Positions 48,701-55,017 of a stretch of DNA of 64,000 nt are shown here, in pieces. The position numbers and the translations under genes are program-made. Every line of letters begins with the position of its first letter. Within the stretch, counting starts at the first letter, position 1. The stretch is taken from NCBI RefSeq assembly GCF_027580225.2, contig NC_073354.2, forward strand, positions 26,432,001 through 26,496,000, in the 5' to 3' direction. The DNA is from Misgurnus anguillicaudatus. Lineage: Eukaryota > Chordata > Actinopteri > Cypriniformes > Cobitidae. The notes under the pieces are model-generated. The model did not search any database. It was not told the origin of the DNA and worked only from the letters and a program-made list of their open reading frames with translations.

Positions 48701-51445
48701 GGACGTGGGTGAAGCTGAGGTTGCAGAAACCACGCCCACCTAGCTCGATTCTATTGACAGCAGTGGGTGTTCGCCCCTCACTCAAGTGGCCACGCCCTTA
48801 ATTATGCAGAGTTGGGCATTTTAACATGGGGGTCTATGGGAATTGACTCCCTTTTGGAGCCAGCCTCTAGTGGCCAGTCGATGAATTGCAGTTTAAATCA
48901 CATCTGTATTGGCTTCATCATATTGGTCCTGTGTCTTTACGGGATGTGTGTGAACGAAAAAATTATTGGCAGTGTAAATAATGCAAAATCAAACGATCCC
49001 CAGACAAATCCTAGTCACATTTTCTATGTATTTTTAGTAATCTTTGTGTGAAAAGGGATAAAGTGAATCAGCTGGTGTGATTGAGCGGAGGCGGGACTAA
49101 TTTGCATATACATTAATCCACATACACTAAATCAGGCAAGGGTGGTGAGTAACATTCAAACGGTTTTAAGGCGAAAATAATTTATTTTCTCAGGAAATAA
49201 CATTTAAATGTCATTTTAATGATCAAAGATGAATTTTAAATGACAAAATTATTGACTACAAGCGACTGCTCAGGGGTGCAGGAGATACGGACAGTTGGTC
49301 AGAAGGAAAGACAGGTTTGGGGTTTAACTCGGTCATGTTTAACCTGGGTCCCTGTGTAAACCAACAGCTTTTATTAACATGAATGTTGCACAGTAGGCAA
49401 CCCAAAAGATCTAATGCATGTGGACAAATTTGGGGAGGATTATAGTGATTGTGGACAGGTGCATTGTGTAACTTTTAGGAAGGTTCTCTTGACAGAAATA
49501 CAATATACATAACTATATTATCAGTGGTGCATAAAGACCTTAGATAATAAACTGTATTGTTTTTATTACCTTATGAGCCGTTTTTATCTACATACAATGC
49601 AGGTCACCAAACATGTAAGTCGCCGTCATGTTTCTACATTAGCATTTTGTCACTACATGGTCTCAAACAGTAGCTGCGTTTCCATCAGTGTTGGGGTAAC
49701 GCAAGGAACGTGCATTACGTAATAATATTACTTTTATGAAGTAACGAGTCACGCATTACTTCATAAATGTATATATTAAAGGAATAGTCTACTCATTTTC
49801 AATATTAAAATATGTTATTACCTTAACTAAGAACTGTTGATACATCCCTCTATCATCTGTGTGCGTGCACGTAAGCGCTGGAGCGCGCTGCGACGCTTTC
49901 GATAGCATTTAGCTTAGACCCATTCATTCAATGGTACCATTTAGAGATAAAGTTAGAAGTGACCAAACACATCAACGTTTTTCCTATTTAAGACGAGTAG
50001 TTTTACGAGCAAGTTTGGTGGTACAAAATAAAACGTAGCGCTTTTCTAAGCGGATTTAAAAGAGGAACTATATTTTATGGCGTAATAGCACTTTTGGGAG
50101 TACTTCGATTCGCCTGAAAAGTCCGCTCCCCTTCTCATAATGGGAGAGGGAGGGTGTTACTGCGCCGAGTCGAAGTACTCCCAAAAGTGCCATTACGCCA
50201 TACAACATAGTTCCTCTTCTAAATCCGCTTAGAAAAGCGCCACGCTCTATCCCGTACCACCAAACTTGCTCGTATAACCACCCGTCCCAAACAGGAAAAA
50301 CGTTGATGTGTCCGGTCACCTCCAACTCCATCTCTAAACGGCACCACCGAACGAATGGGGCCAAGCCAAACGCTATCGAAGTGTCGCAGCGCGCTCCAGC
50401 GCTTACGTGCACGCACACAGCTGATAGAGGGATGTATCAACAGTTCTTAGTTAAGGTAATAACATATTTTAATATTGAAAATGAGTGGACTATTCCTTTA
50501 ATATTTGAGTTACTTTTTTAAAAAAGTAATGCAAGTTACTTTTTAGTTTAATTAATTCGATGTAAAAAAAACGATGTACTGCATTAAACTGAACGTATTA
50601 ATGTAGATTTACACACTCTATGCGGAGTTTCAGTCATTTTCATACTTTCTATGAAAATTAACAAAGTGACGCAATTAGTTACTTTTTTGGAGAATAACTT
50701 AATATTGTAAAGCATTACTTTTAAAAATAACTTTCCCCAACACTGGTTTTCATTACCCTTTAAATTGAACTATTTGACATTGCGAATTAAAAATACGGCC
50801 AATGGAAACACTTTAAAAAAACAAGCTTTATTTCATGATGAAACTGAACATTTTTAGTTGTTCAGTTCATTTAAGTAAGAATTCTATTGATATGATAGAA
50901 AAAGGACAGGAAATGATAGAAGAATGGGGATGGGCCTAAACTTATAGGGGCGGTTTCCCGGACCAGGATTAGCTTAATCCAGGACTAGGCCTTAGTTTAA
51001 TTAGGAAATATAACTAGTTTTAACAAACATGCCTTACTAAAAACATTGACTGTGTGCATTTTGAGGTAAAACAAAGGGCACTGAAGTATTTTAAGATATG
51101 TAAGTGTAAGTTGTTTTCAGTTTGGAGAGCTCTTAAAAGTCCCTGTCCGGGAAACCGCCCCATATTGTCCACTTTAGTGCCTTATCGCTAGGCCACGTCA
51201 CACAAAATAATTTTAATCCAAAATGTTCTTTTTGCTTCTTTCTTGAGGCAATTTACAAGATGGTGGGTACCGTTATAATGATGAAGATGAACGAGGATGG
51301 CCTGACGCCTCAGCAGCGAGTCGACAAAATCTTCAGTAAGATGGATAGGAACAACGACGACCAGATCTCGTTGGAAGAGTTCAAAGAAGCAGCAAAGAGC
51401 GACCCGTCCATCGTATTACTGCTCCAGTGTGACCTGCAAAAATGA
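13287..51445 (+). CDS. vsnl1: Visinin-like protein 1 (VILIP-1), neuronal calcium sensor
   Basis: Three coding exons (13287-13448, 47621-47836, 51248-51445) join in phase 0 to give 191 residues, the usual vertebrate length. The start [10 protein letters not shown] has the Gly2 myristoylation signal of the family. EF-hand 1 is degenerate (around residues 36-47, with the CPSG cysteine-proline feature). EF2 (D73[11 protein letters not shown]84), EF3 (D109[11 protein letters not shown]120) and EF4 (D159[11 protein letters not shown]170) keep the 12-residue loop pattern. The C terminus is LLLQCDLQK. Family knowledge: calcium binding exposes the myristoyl group, and the protein moves to membranes and modulates guanylate cyclase and receptor trafficking in neurons. 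[33 protein letters not shown] separates it from hippocalcin-like and neurocalcin paralogues. Whether it is the a or b fish duplicate cannot be told here. Confidence 0.96.
14815..14968. mobile_element. Small palindromic MITE, family Q
   Basis: Two arms of about 60 bp face each other: TTAAGGTAAGTGG...AATTTATTTAAGCTACATTT and its complement AAATGTAGCTTAAATAAATT...ACTTACCTTAA. They are separated by an A-rich loop. A second copy of the same hairpin is at 33633-33801. Confidence 0.75.
15476..16950. mobile_element. hAT-type DNA transposon with CAGGGCTGGACTGG ends and perfect 8-bp duplication
   Basis: The ends are CAGGGCTGGACTGGGAC and CCAGTCCAGCCCTG. The 8-bp direct repeat GTTGCAGA sits immediately outside both (15468-15475 and 16951-16958), the hallmark of hAT insertion. 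No transposase frame was recognised, so it is non-autonomous. It contains a strong internal hairpin at about 16697-16754, in which CTGTTTCTCGTGTCAGATGC pairs with a near-complementary arm. Confidence 0.85.
16959..19190. other. vsnl1 intron sequence with MITE fragments and CA-rich simple repeats
   Basis: No exon seen. About 17345-17545 holds inverted CATACGAATT/AATTCGTATG-type motifs of a small MITE. About 18370-19150 is dominated by CA repeats interleaved with CAGTCATACATTATAC units. Around 19040-19125 there is a GTCCCCACTAGGTC ... GTGGGGACATTTGGT repeat seen widely in fish. Confidence 0.45.
18727..18756. repeat. (CA)n microsatellite
   Basis: A perfect CA run in a wider CA-rich tract. A CG-alternating patch (CGCGCGCG) lies at about 18803-18811. 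Confidence 0.85.
19192..19427. mobile_element. Short MITE with GTCTCCAAC ends
   Basis: The left end GTGTCTCCAACGTGGTG and the right end AAAGGTTGGAGACCCTTT are inverted relatives. The 230-bp interior is AT-rich and non-coding. This matches a common fish hAT-like MITE style; no target duplication was verified. Confidence 0.55.
19859..20794. mobile_element. Element G (CATAGACTGTAAAAA family) with 8-bp duplication, containing a palindromic insert
   Basis: The direct repeat GCTCTGAC flanks it exactly (19851-19858 and 20795-20802). The left end reads CATAGACTGTAAAAAAAGATGG. The same family occurs at about 48551-48940 and, degenerate, at about 47885-48480. Inside, about 19972-20378 is a separate palindrome whose arms carry CCGTGAGAATGCCACGGAAA and its complement, plus CTAACCCTAAACCGAAGCGA facing its complement. 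Confidence 0.65.
23185..23407 (+). repeat. 111-bp tandem duplication inside element B
   Basis: Two adjacent copies of a 111-bp unit starting AGGCTTATGTCTCGCGGTGC, identical or nearly so, indicating a recent duplication within the element. Confidence 0.9.
23961..24120 (+). repeat. 83-bp tandem duplication inside element B
   Basis: Two copies of an 83-bp unit starting ACTTTGACTTAAATAGTGAC. Element A copy 2 begins immediately after the second unit. Confidence 0.85.
24121..25257 (-). mobile_element. Element A, copy 2 (inverted relative to copy 1)
   Basis: It has the same 1137-bp length and the same TAGGGGTGTAACGGTACG ends as the copy at 10946-12082, in reverse orientation. By eye I noticed only two differences, both CpG-type transitions. 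One changes a Val to Met in the unassigned 121-residue frame; the other is near the terminus. It sits inside element B. No clear target duplication is readable; AC on both sides is all I see. Confidence 0.88.
26294..27700. other. vsnl1 intron sequence, no feature recognised
   Basis: AT-rich, apparently low-repeat sequence. No splice-flanked coding exon and no clear transposon ends were found. Confidence 0.4.
27914..28606 (+). CDS. LINE ORF1 protein (RNA-binding nucleocapsid-like)
   Basis: 230 residues from an ATG. Residues about 55-80 ([20 protein letters not shown]) form a coiled coil. The rest resembles the RNA-binding half of L1-style ORF1 proteins (ACHPLP..., [25 protein letters not shown]). 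The role known for such proteins is to coat the LINE RNA and chaperone target-primed reverse transcription. The stop lies 49 bases before the first ATG of ORF2, typical bicistronic spacing. GC content is clearly higher than in ORF2. Confidence 0.85.
   Translation: MPPLRKGPTLEEFEEIKLSLYSLCSDVTAVRAQQEQLLGILEEMKQLRLLNAEKDQRIEVLERRVDELEQYSRVNDVVITGIKIRPRSYASAVAAAGGELSDQDTQSMEQQVVSYLQSKGIETDLEYIEACHPLPTKNGRPPAIIMRFTNRKKKIALLKQGRKLKGTNVFINEHLIKKNADIARIARQLRKQGKIQQTWVANCKIFIKLNGTPEEAKVLVVKRIEDLDKY
28656..31730 (+). CDS. LINE ORF2 polyprotein: endonuclease plus reverse transcriptase
   Basis: The first ATG is at 28656 (MLNTPRTQ); the frame itself is open slightly further upstream, to a GTG at 28638. 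The product is about 1024 residues. The N-terminal third is an apurinic-type endonuclease ([32 protein letters not shown]). The middle is a reverse transcriptase with motif A ([13 protein letters not shown]), motif B ([10 protein letters not shown]) and the catalytic FADD ([12 protein letters not shown]). The C-terminal part has the [15 protein letters not shown] ... LQKRAVRII block shared by L2/CR1/Jockey-type LINEs. All catalytic motifs are intact, so activity is plausible but not shown. Confidence 0.92.
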   Translation: MLNTPRTQTTPSIDLNMLQNILQHQQKMDLGICEYKEHTRTETGTEIDPDNNFFSSIIKNCNYFTQEQYENSVKSKDYLSIIHFNSRSMYTNFEAIKDYLGHFSHSFSIIAISETWLNEDKGIDFCLDGYDLRYTNRTNKIGGGVALYLHTSVKFNVLPEMTIVVDGLFECITVEIQNDKKTNILVSCVYRAPSSSIDNFNEWMGKLFSTVTQKNIFICGDFNIDLLNPTKQKNVDDFTDTMYSLSLYPTITKPSRITSHSATIIDNIFTNIMGNQISSGLFICDITDHLPVFTLYDCNFKKTNDTMTKISKRKITEDTIRALNNSLELQDWTTVYRELNVDNAYCYFLDIFISLYNKHCPVKEHFIKEKHKKSLWITKGIINACKKKNNLYKLFIKVKTKEAEQRYKKYKNKLTDIIRTSKQLYYQKKLCEHKNNIKGTWDVLNSLIKQGSSKLTYPDHFIDENGEDYNMRNVVNKFNNFFVNVGPKLAADISGSGVEKSTIERNPLSFFLSATNEQEVTNIVWKCKSKSSTDCHDISMTLIKKVILNIVKPLTYICNLSFQTGCFPRKMKIAKVIPLFKNDNTHAFTNYRPISLLPQFSKILEKLFNSRIEEFLEKHHVINDGQYGFRTKRTTSMAIIEAIEEVTNALEQKKYAVGIFIDLKKAFDTIDHSILLTKMERYGIRGLAGNWLKSYLTGRSQFVKMGQYLSDTLGISCGVPQGSVLGPKLFNVYINDMFDVSKVLKLILFADDTNIFYSNDDYNELVNTVNRELKIIKKWMDANKLSLNINKTKVMMFGSCRKMYEQKISIDGTQIDLVNENKFLGVIIDSKLSWKPHVRYIKTKISKSLSIINKAKLYLDKNALRILYCTLVLPYFTYCVEVWGNTYQNTINPLIILQKRAVRIIHKVGFIEHTHNLFTQSKLLKFDDLVQYNTAMVLYKAFNKLLPPNLQRFFKTPVRTHNLRGFGHVSIPRAQTTRKCHCVSVCGVKLWNRLDLLLKQCKTIHQFKFLYKHWIWSKYRDEGL
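32316..32620 (+). repeat. Right half of the repeat split by the LINE
   Basis: It begins AAAATTGCCACTTTGTAGG and ends ATGATATGTCCCCTTTAA. It continues the sequence that stops at 27803. A diverged copy of the left part (GCTCAAAATACCTCACAGAT ... TTATAGCATG) occurs at about 36140-36230. Confidence 0.6.
32621..33620. mobile_element. Palindromic MITE of the element E family, split by a hAT insertion
   Basis: The left arm contains TGTCATCATTTACTATGTTG and TGACTTCCATAGTA. The mirror arm contains ACTATGGATGTCAATGG and AACAACATGAGGGTGAGTAA. It is interrupted at 32833-33548 by an unrelated element with a perfect 8-bp duplication. Confidence 0.7.
32833..33548. mobile_element. hAT-type MITE with CAGTGTTGGG ends and perfect 8-bp duplication
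   Basis: The ends are CAGTGTTGGGGCTAGTTACT and AACTAGTTACACCCAACACTG. The direct repeat ATCAGAAC is identical on both sides (32825-32832 and 33549-33556). The interior has AGTAACTAGTTA motifs near both ends and no transposase. A related element is at 49686-50745. Confidence 0.9.
33633..33801. mobile_element. Small palindromic MITE, family Q, second copy
   Basis: The arms TTAAGGTAAGTGGTTGCAAT and ATTGCAACCACTTACCTTAA mirror each other across an A-rich loop, as in the copy at 14815-14968. Confidence 0.8.
33802..35488. other. vsnl1 intron sequence, no feature recognised
   Basis: AT-rich, no splice-flanked coding exon, no clear repeat boundaries. Confidence 0.4.
35492..36092. mobile_element. 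TTAA-flanked piggyBac-like MITE with CTCTTTCACCGCCA ends
   Basis: The left end TTAACTCTTTCACCGCCA and the right end TGGCGGTGAAAGTGTTAA are inverted repeats bounded by TTAA, the signature of piggyBac-type insertion. The first ~107 bp are tandemly duplicated (units starting at about 35494 and 35599), so a second copy of the terminal repeat lies inside. It is inserted in another, older repeat that resumes at about 36093. Confidence 0.8.
36776..37198. mobile_element. hAT-type fold-back MITE with CAGTGGCG ends
   Basis: The ends are CAGTGGCGACCGGTGA and TCACAAGCCGCCACTG. The flanking 8-mers TCAAAAGT (36768-36775) and TCAAAACT (37199-37206) differ at one position. The interior is partly palindromic: GTGCCTGCTGCAGACGCGT faces ACGCGTGTGCAGCAGGCAC, and TTTATGATAAAAGGGACG faces CTCTTTTATCATAAAC. 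Confidence 0.8.
37207..38908. other. vsnl1 intron sequence with a small repeat fragment
   Basis: No exon seen. Around 38380-38580 the GGTTCCTCGATG ... AAGAACAATTC and CTATGGCATCATGTAGCA blocks look like a common fish MITE with a partial inverted structure. The rest is unassigned. Confidence 0.4.
38909..39700. mobile_element. Fold-back element, copy 2 of family P
   Basis: Same palindrome as at 4071-4868. It opens TTAAAGGGACATTCC and the right arm reads CTAGGGGAGCTGGAAAATGA. The arms share AATCCATTGAATCTGATTAG and its complement. The right terminal TTAA has been lost or diverged, because the sequence leaves the family after TTTTCAAAAAAAGT. Confidence 0.75.
39701..41580. other. vsnl1 intron sequence, no feature recognised
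   Basis: No convincing exon or transposon ends. Short open frames have no family resemblance. Confidence 0.4.
41581..42170. repeat. Probable interspersed repeat, unclassified
   Basis: The stretch contains two close GGTCGGCCATTTTG units (41644-41674) and the phrase AGTTTCGTCACAGCGCCACC near its right end, both of a kind I associate with dispersed fish repeats. No terminal repeats, duplication or coding frame were found, so the class is open. Confidence 0.4.
42245..42480 (+). mobile_element. tRNA-derived SINE
   Basis: TGGTTCAGTGGTTAGTGTAG is an A-box-like start. GGTGGTTTAAACCCC is a slightly decayed B box about 50 bp downstream. It is followed by the SINE-type body AGCTCCACCTGACCAAGTGC. The spacing fits a tRNA head, but it is not a functional tRNA. 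A CA run (42411-42422) lies in its tail. Confidence 0.75.
43583..44328. mobile_element. hAT-type element with CAGTGTTTCTCAAAC end and perfect 8-bp duplication
   Basis: It begins CAGTGTTTCTCAAACTTTT and ends TTTAGGAATTACTG. The direct repeat ATCTAGAT is identical on both sides (43575-43582 and 44329-44336). Near the right end, a 22-bp unit TTTGGCGGACCACTAGGGGG is repeated about three times in tandem. No transposase frame. Confidence 0.85.
44500..45971 (-). mobile_element. Tc1-like transposon with a frameshifted transposase
   Basis: On the minus strand the pieces of a Tc1 transposase appear in order: an HTH region ([38 protein letters not shown]) at about 45590-45400; a DDE core ([32 protein letters not shown]) at about 45180-44830; and the C-terminal [20 protein letters not shown] at about 44840-44700. 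They lie in different frames, so the gene is broken. Non-coding ends carry AGTTGGGACGGGGCATG on one side and CGTCCCAACTTTTCCGGAAA on the other. The left boundary is approximate. Confidence 0.85.
46635..47366. mobile_element. TTAA-flanked fold-back element, copy 1 of family R
   Basis: Opens TTAAAGGAATAGTCTAC and closes GTAGACTATTCCTTTAA. The two ~350-bp arms are nearly complementary throughout and meet at the short GGGAGAGGG region near 47010. No coding capacity. A second copy is at 49776-50501. The left arm shows a small excess of A-to-G changes relative to the right arm between about 46738 and 46825. Confidence 0.85.
47621..47836 (+). CDS. vsnl1: vsnl1 second coding exon (residues 55-126)
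   Basis: The acceptor TTTTTGCAG ends at 47620 and the exon opens [10 protein letters not shown]. It carries EF-hands 2 and 3 and ends EIIE before the donor GAG|GTACTT at 47837. 216 bp, phase 0 at both ends. Frames reading past the donor are intron read-through. Confidence 0.96.
47880..48480. mobile_element. Degenerate element of the CATAGACTG (G) family, split by a TTAA element
   Basis: Blocks GTGACGTCATCCATAGGTTT, GGCGGGACGTGGGTGAAGCT and CCACGCCCTTAATTATGCAG match the copy at 48551-48940. The sequence is interrupted at 48116-48401 and resumes with GGCTTAATATAATT ... CAGGCTGTAAACATATTT. Confidence 0.65.
48116..48401. mobile_element. TTAA-flanked MITE with AAAGGAACAGTATG ends
   Basis: TTAAAGGAACAGTATG on the left and CATACTGTTCCTTTAA on the right form perfect inverted ends bounded by TTAA. 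The left interior holds tandem-like GGCCAAAACTGGTA(C/T)TGCAATCACA units repeated two to three times. Confidence 0.85.
48551..48940. mobile_element. Element of the CATAGACTG (G) family
   Basis: Starts CATAGACTGTAAAAAAGATGG and contains GTGACGTCACCCATTGG and TGGAGCCAGCCTCTAGTGG. The phrase GGATGTGTGTGAAC occurs just before it (ending 48550) and again at 48942-48955, which may be a long flanking duplication or chance; the right boundary is uncertain. Confidence 0.55.
49686..50745. mobile_element. hAT-type element with CAGTGTTGGGG ends, hosting a fold-back element
   Basis: The ends are CAGTGTTGGGGTAAC and TTTCCCCAACACTG. The flanking 8-mers GTTTCCAT (49678-49685) and GTTTTCAT (50746-50753) differ once. 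AGTTAC-rich interior motifs match the relative at 32833-33548. Split at 49776-50501 by family R copy 2. Confidence 0.8.
49776..50501. mobile_element. TTAA-flanked fold-back element, copy 2 of family R, with a T-to-C cluster in one arm
   Basis: Same structure and ends as 46635-47366. Against its own left arm (reverse-complemented) and against both arms of copy 1, the right arm from about 50191 to 50371 differs almost only by T-to-C on the plus strand. I count about 28 such changes against one to three others, and no C-to-T. See findings. Confidence 0.85.
50947..51161. mobile_element. MITE with GGGGCGGTTTCCCGGAC ends, copy 1
   Basis: The ends GGGGCGGTTTCCCGGAC and GTCCGGGAAACCGCCCC are perfect inverted repeats. 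The interior contains AGGACTAGGCCTTAG and TTTTGAGGTAAAACAAAGG. It lies 86 bp upstream of the last vsnl1 exon. Two relatives follow at 53301-53557 and 55319-55557. Confidence 0.85.
51248..51445 (+). CDS. vsnl1: vsnl1 last coding exon (residues 127-191)
   Basis: The acceptor TTCTTGAG ends at 51247; it has an AG but a G-rich, slightly weak context. The exon opens [12 protein letters not shown], carries EF-hand 4, and ends LLLQCDLQK with a TGA at 51443-51445. Confidence 0.95.
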   Translation, partial: AIYKMVGTVIMMKMNEDGLTPQQRVDKIFSKMDRNNDDQISLEEFKEAAKSDPSIVLLLQCDLQK

Positions 51446-52945
51446 GCTTCTTGGAATAAAGAGCCAGGGACTGCACAAATTAATGTTCCATTCAGTTTGC
51501 AGCTATTTCCACCGAAAAAATTTGCTTGGACTACCTTTCAATGAATCCGCTTCCTGTGTTTTCAACACTTGTGTGCATGAGAATGTTCTTTACTAACAAA
51601 TTTCACATATGAAACAGACACCTTCACAGACACGCGTACATACACTTCATGCATACATTGTAAAAATATACTGTACACAAATACAGATCATGCCATGCAC
51701 AAATAGAATTAAATAAATATATATACATAAATAAATATATATATGTATATGAGTTGTCAGAATATACTGCCAAAATGTGAAGAGTCTGCGAAGTACCTTC
51801 TGAATTCACTGGAGCTTGCGCATCATTGATGTGCTGTATTAAATTAAGCTATACTATTTATTGTTCAAGTTTACTGATGCTAGCTATGTGTACCATATAC
51901 TACTTAATGTCAGCCAAATCGATTCTTATTGTAACTGGTCCAGATTTACCCACTCATCTGGATGGGACAAAAAGATAAGCTTGCATCCATCAAATTTTCC
52001 CTTCAGATGTGCTTGTACTGTATGTGAATATAAATGTAGTTTATTTGCATGCCATTAGGTTTGCCTTAAGAGTACTTCCCTCATTTCCATCCTGCTTAAA
52101 CAATGATCGTAAGCCTTACTTCAATTTTGATGTAAAATAATTATCGAATGAATCATTGGTTTGGAAAGATCTTCAAATGTTTAGATGTTACACTGTACAT
52201 CTAATTGTGATGCATTGATGGGAAAGGCTGTGGGTGGTATATTCTCTCTTCAATGTCAGCATGTACTTCACCTGAGGAGGACTAAATATGGCCTCAAATC
52301 TGTGAGATCCTTATTGTGACTAAAACACTGTTTGTTTTGAAACAGGACATATATAGGCTATATATGTCAGTCCAAAAATATTCCCATTCCCATTAAACCA
52401 ACAAGCTGTGCAGTTCATTTTTAAGGCGTTTATGAATGTCCTTAAACATTAAACAAGTTGCATATCAATTTACATATTTATGAGGGGCCAAAGCAAGAAA
52501 ATGAATTTACAAATGTATTTTTTCAGTGGTGTTTCATTAAGTTTAAAGAAAAGCAATGAATCCTGCCTCAAGGTTTATCTATCTAAACTCCTGACTCTTT
52601 CAAGATAGCTGAAACTTCCAAAATTGTATTTATTCATACATTTACGTGCTGCTAGGGGTTTAAACTTTGAATCTGGACATTTGCACCAACTGCACATTTT
52701 GAGCACTGAATTTGTTTCTAAAAAAGCACTTCTGTGCTCTATTTGATATTAAATTTTGCCTGTGTTGAAGTATTACAATATATTGTAAAGTTTACCTACG
52801 TAAGCACCACACCAAATTCATGCAATGGCAACCTTTTCCAATTCAAAAGTTATTTTGTACATGTAGCATGTATTGTGCCCCTGATGCCATGGCTGCACTA
52901 CTCCTTGTGTTGTGGTTTAAACTAATAAAAGACTAAATGGGATGT
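51446..52945 (+). other. vsnl1: vsnl1 3' UTR
   Basis: AT-rich, low-repeat sequence from the stop to an AATAAA at 52924-52929, the first well-placed signal after a long UTR-like tract. A UTR of about 1.5 kb is in keeping with vertebrate VSNL1 messages. The exact cleavage point is inferred. Confidence 0.6.
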
Positions 52946-53300
52946 TTTTCTCAGAGTTTGATTTGAAAATTATTTGAAAACTTCTCTTTAATATGATTGG
53001 TAACTTCTTATACTTCAAATATAGTTTATGTATATCTTAATTTGTGGTTAGTTTTGTAAATTTTTAAATATTAATGTTATCATACAGTACCAATGTCTGT
53101 TTGGATTAAATTTGGGATTCAATGTTTTTAGAGTGAAACAAGTCAAGAAAGAAAATTATAAATAATCCTAATACTTTTAATATTAGGTAAGTAATAGATA
53201 AAAGAAAACCAATAAAAATATTTTTATCTTTTAATCATACTTGATAGACATGAAAATGCACCGCACTAAATTAATTATATTCTAGATTAGAAAAAACAGA

Positions 53301-53557
53301 TGGGGTGGTTTCCCGGACAGGGTTTAGATTTATCCAAGACTAGGCCTTGCTTATATTAGAACATTTAAGAAGTTTTTACAAACAAACCATGCAAAAAAAA
53401 AAAAAAAAAAAATATTGGTATACTTCTGGAGAAAACAGAAAACAACGGCACTGATATATGTTAAGATTTGTCAGTGCAAGGTGTTTTTAAATTAAGGTAG
53501 CTCCAACTTGCATTTTAGTCTGATAAGATAAAATAAGCCCTGTCCGGGAAACTCCCA
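53301..53557. mobile_element. MITE with TGGGGTGGTTTCCCGGAC ends, copy 2
   Basis: Ends TGGGGTGGTTTCCCGGACAG and CTGTCCGGGAAACTCCCA. Same family as 50947-51161. It contains a long A run at about 53393-53411. It sits in the vsnl1-sf3b6 intergenic region. Confidence 0.8.
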
Positions 53558-53950
53558 TGAATTCCACATGCCTTTATGAATGTCATAACATGATATGACC
53601 CTTAGATGGCAGTGAAGCTTTATATACTATCTGCGAAATTTGACAAATTATTACTTAGTTTATTAATGAATGCCGCATATACAGCTATATTTATCCAGTG
53701 TGTTTAAAAAAAACTAAGTGTTGGTGATTTATTAATAATAAAACGTGATTACGATGGTTGCTTGTTCCGTGTGTTGACCTTACCGGAACTGACGCAACCT
53801 TGTTTGGATATACGTCATCACACTGCGCCGTAAAACATTACGCAAGTGTGTAGCTACTATTTGTTAGCTGCTATACACTACTGTGTGGACCATCAACGTT
53901 TCTTAAAGTTTGATTTTTGTTTTATTTGTTTTACTTAGAAAGAACCAATC
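53558..53950 (+). promoter_or_regulatory. sf3b6: Likely promoter and 5' UTR of sf3b6
   Basis: Non-repetitive stretch ending at AACCAATCATGG, which is the start codon context. CpGs cluster at about 53760-53850. No TATA box is evident, as expected for a housekeeping gene. The transcription start is not visible. Confidence 0.4.
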
Positions 53951-55017
53951 ATGGCAATGCAAGCAGCGAAAAGAGCGAATGTAAGTAAAGAATTGGTTCA
54001 AAAGTTTAAACCGAGTTAAGTTACTTGTTAGCAATTAGCAGCGGTCTCAAAAGACTCGTATGGACGATAGATGTTTATGGGTTTTGTATAAATGCAATCG
54101 ATTTTGTTCTAAGACATAAAAGGAAAACCTTTCTGCTAGCAGTGTGTTCAAAATAATCCTTCAATGTTAGACTTTCCTTTTTTTAAATCTCTTATCGTAT
54201 TAATGTGATTAAACATTAAAAGTTACCGTCACAATATGTGAATTACATATTTATTAATACCTTTTTGACCATTACTTGATTCAAGCGAAAGTTTATAGAG
54301 TGGATATTGGCTGTGTATTTTTGTAGTCTTCATCTGTAACATTTCACGTATGTCTATCGTAATTTTTGGTTACTCTTTTTTTTTTTTTTTTTTTTTAGAT
54401 TCGTTTACCTCCAGAGGTAAACAGGATATTGTACATACGTAATCTTCCTTACAAGATCACTGCAGAAGAAATGTATGACATATTTGGGAAGTATGGGCCA
54501 ATTCGTCAAATCAGAGTGTGAGTATAATTGTATTTCTCACATTATACTAGTAATGTTCCTAGTTGGTCACTGTTTAAGTTAATGCCGTTTGCTCTCTTAT
54601 TTTTTTAGTTTGTCTTTAAATATTATATATTACTAACACACACTTCATGATTAAAGGTGGATGAATTTAATACGTTTATTCTGTTTCTATCAGAGTCGGG
54701 AATACACCAGAAACCAGAGGAACTGCATATGTTGTTTATGAGGACATCTTTGATGCCAAAAATGCCTGTGACCATCTTTCCGGGTTCAACGTCTGCAACA
54801 GATACTTGGTTGTATTGTACTATAATGCAAACAGGGTGAGTTGGTTTATCATTGCCTTTGTGGCTTATATTCACTTGTGATTCAAGTTTGAAAAAGTATA
54901 TGACAATTTTCCTCTCTCTTTTTCAAGGCTTTCCAAAAAATGGACACAAAGAAAAAGGAGGAGCAGCTGAAAATTCTCAAGGAGAAATATGGCATAAACA
55001 CAGACCCACCAAAATAG
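53951..55017 (+). CDS. sf3b6: Splicing factor 3B subunit 6 (SF3b14a / p14)
   Basis: Four exons: 53951-53980, 54399-54517, 54694-54835 and 54928-55017. The protein starts [19 protein letters not shown] and ends [11 protein letters not shown]. It is a single RRM (about residues 19-94) with RNP2 LYIRNLPY and RNP1-like GTAYVVYED. Family knowledge: this small nuclear subunit of the U2 snRNP SF3b complex binds SF3B1 and contacts the branch-point adenosine. With standard GT-AG junctions the product is 126 residues, one more than the 125 of the mammalian protein, because the exon 2/3 junction reads RVVGNT instead of RVGNT (see findings). All other positions agree with the nearly invariant vertebrate sequence. 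Intron 1 ends in an unusually long T tract. Confidence 0.95.

Noticed and set aside
13287..51445. Hippocalcin-like 1 or neurocalcin delta instead of vsnl1
   Set aside because: The residues [56 protein letters not shown] and the C-terminal LLLQCDLQK follow the VSNL1 pattern, not the FRTFD(T/A)NGDG / [22 protein letters not shown] pattern of those paralogues.
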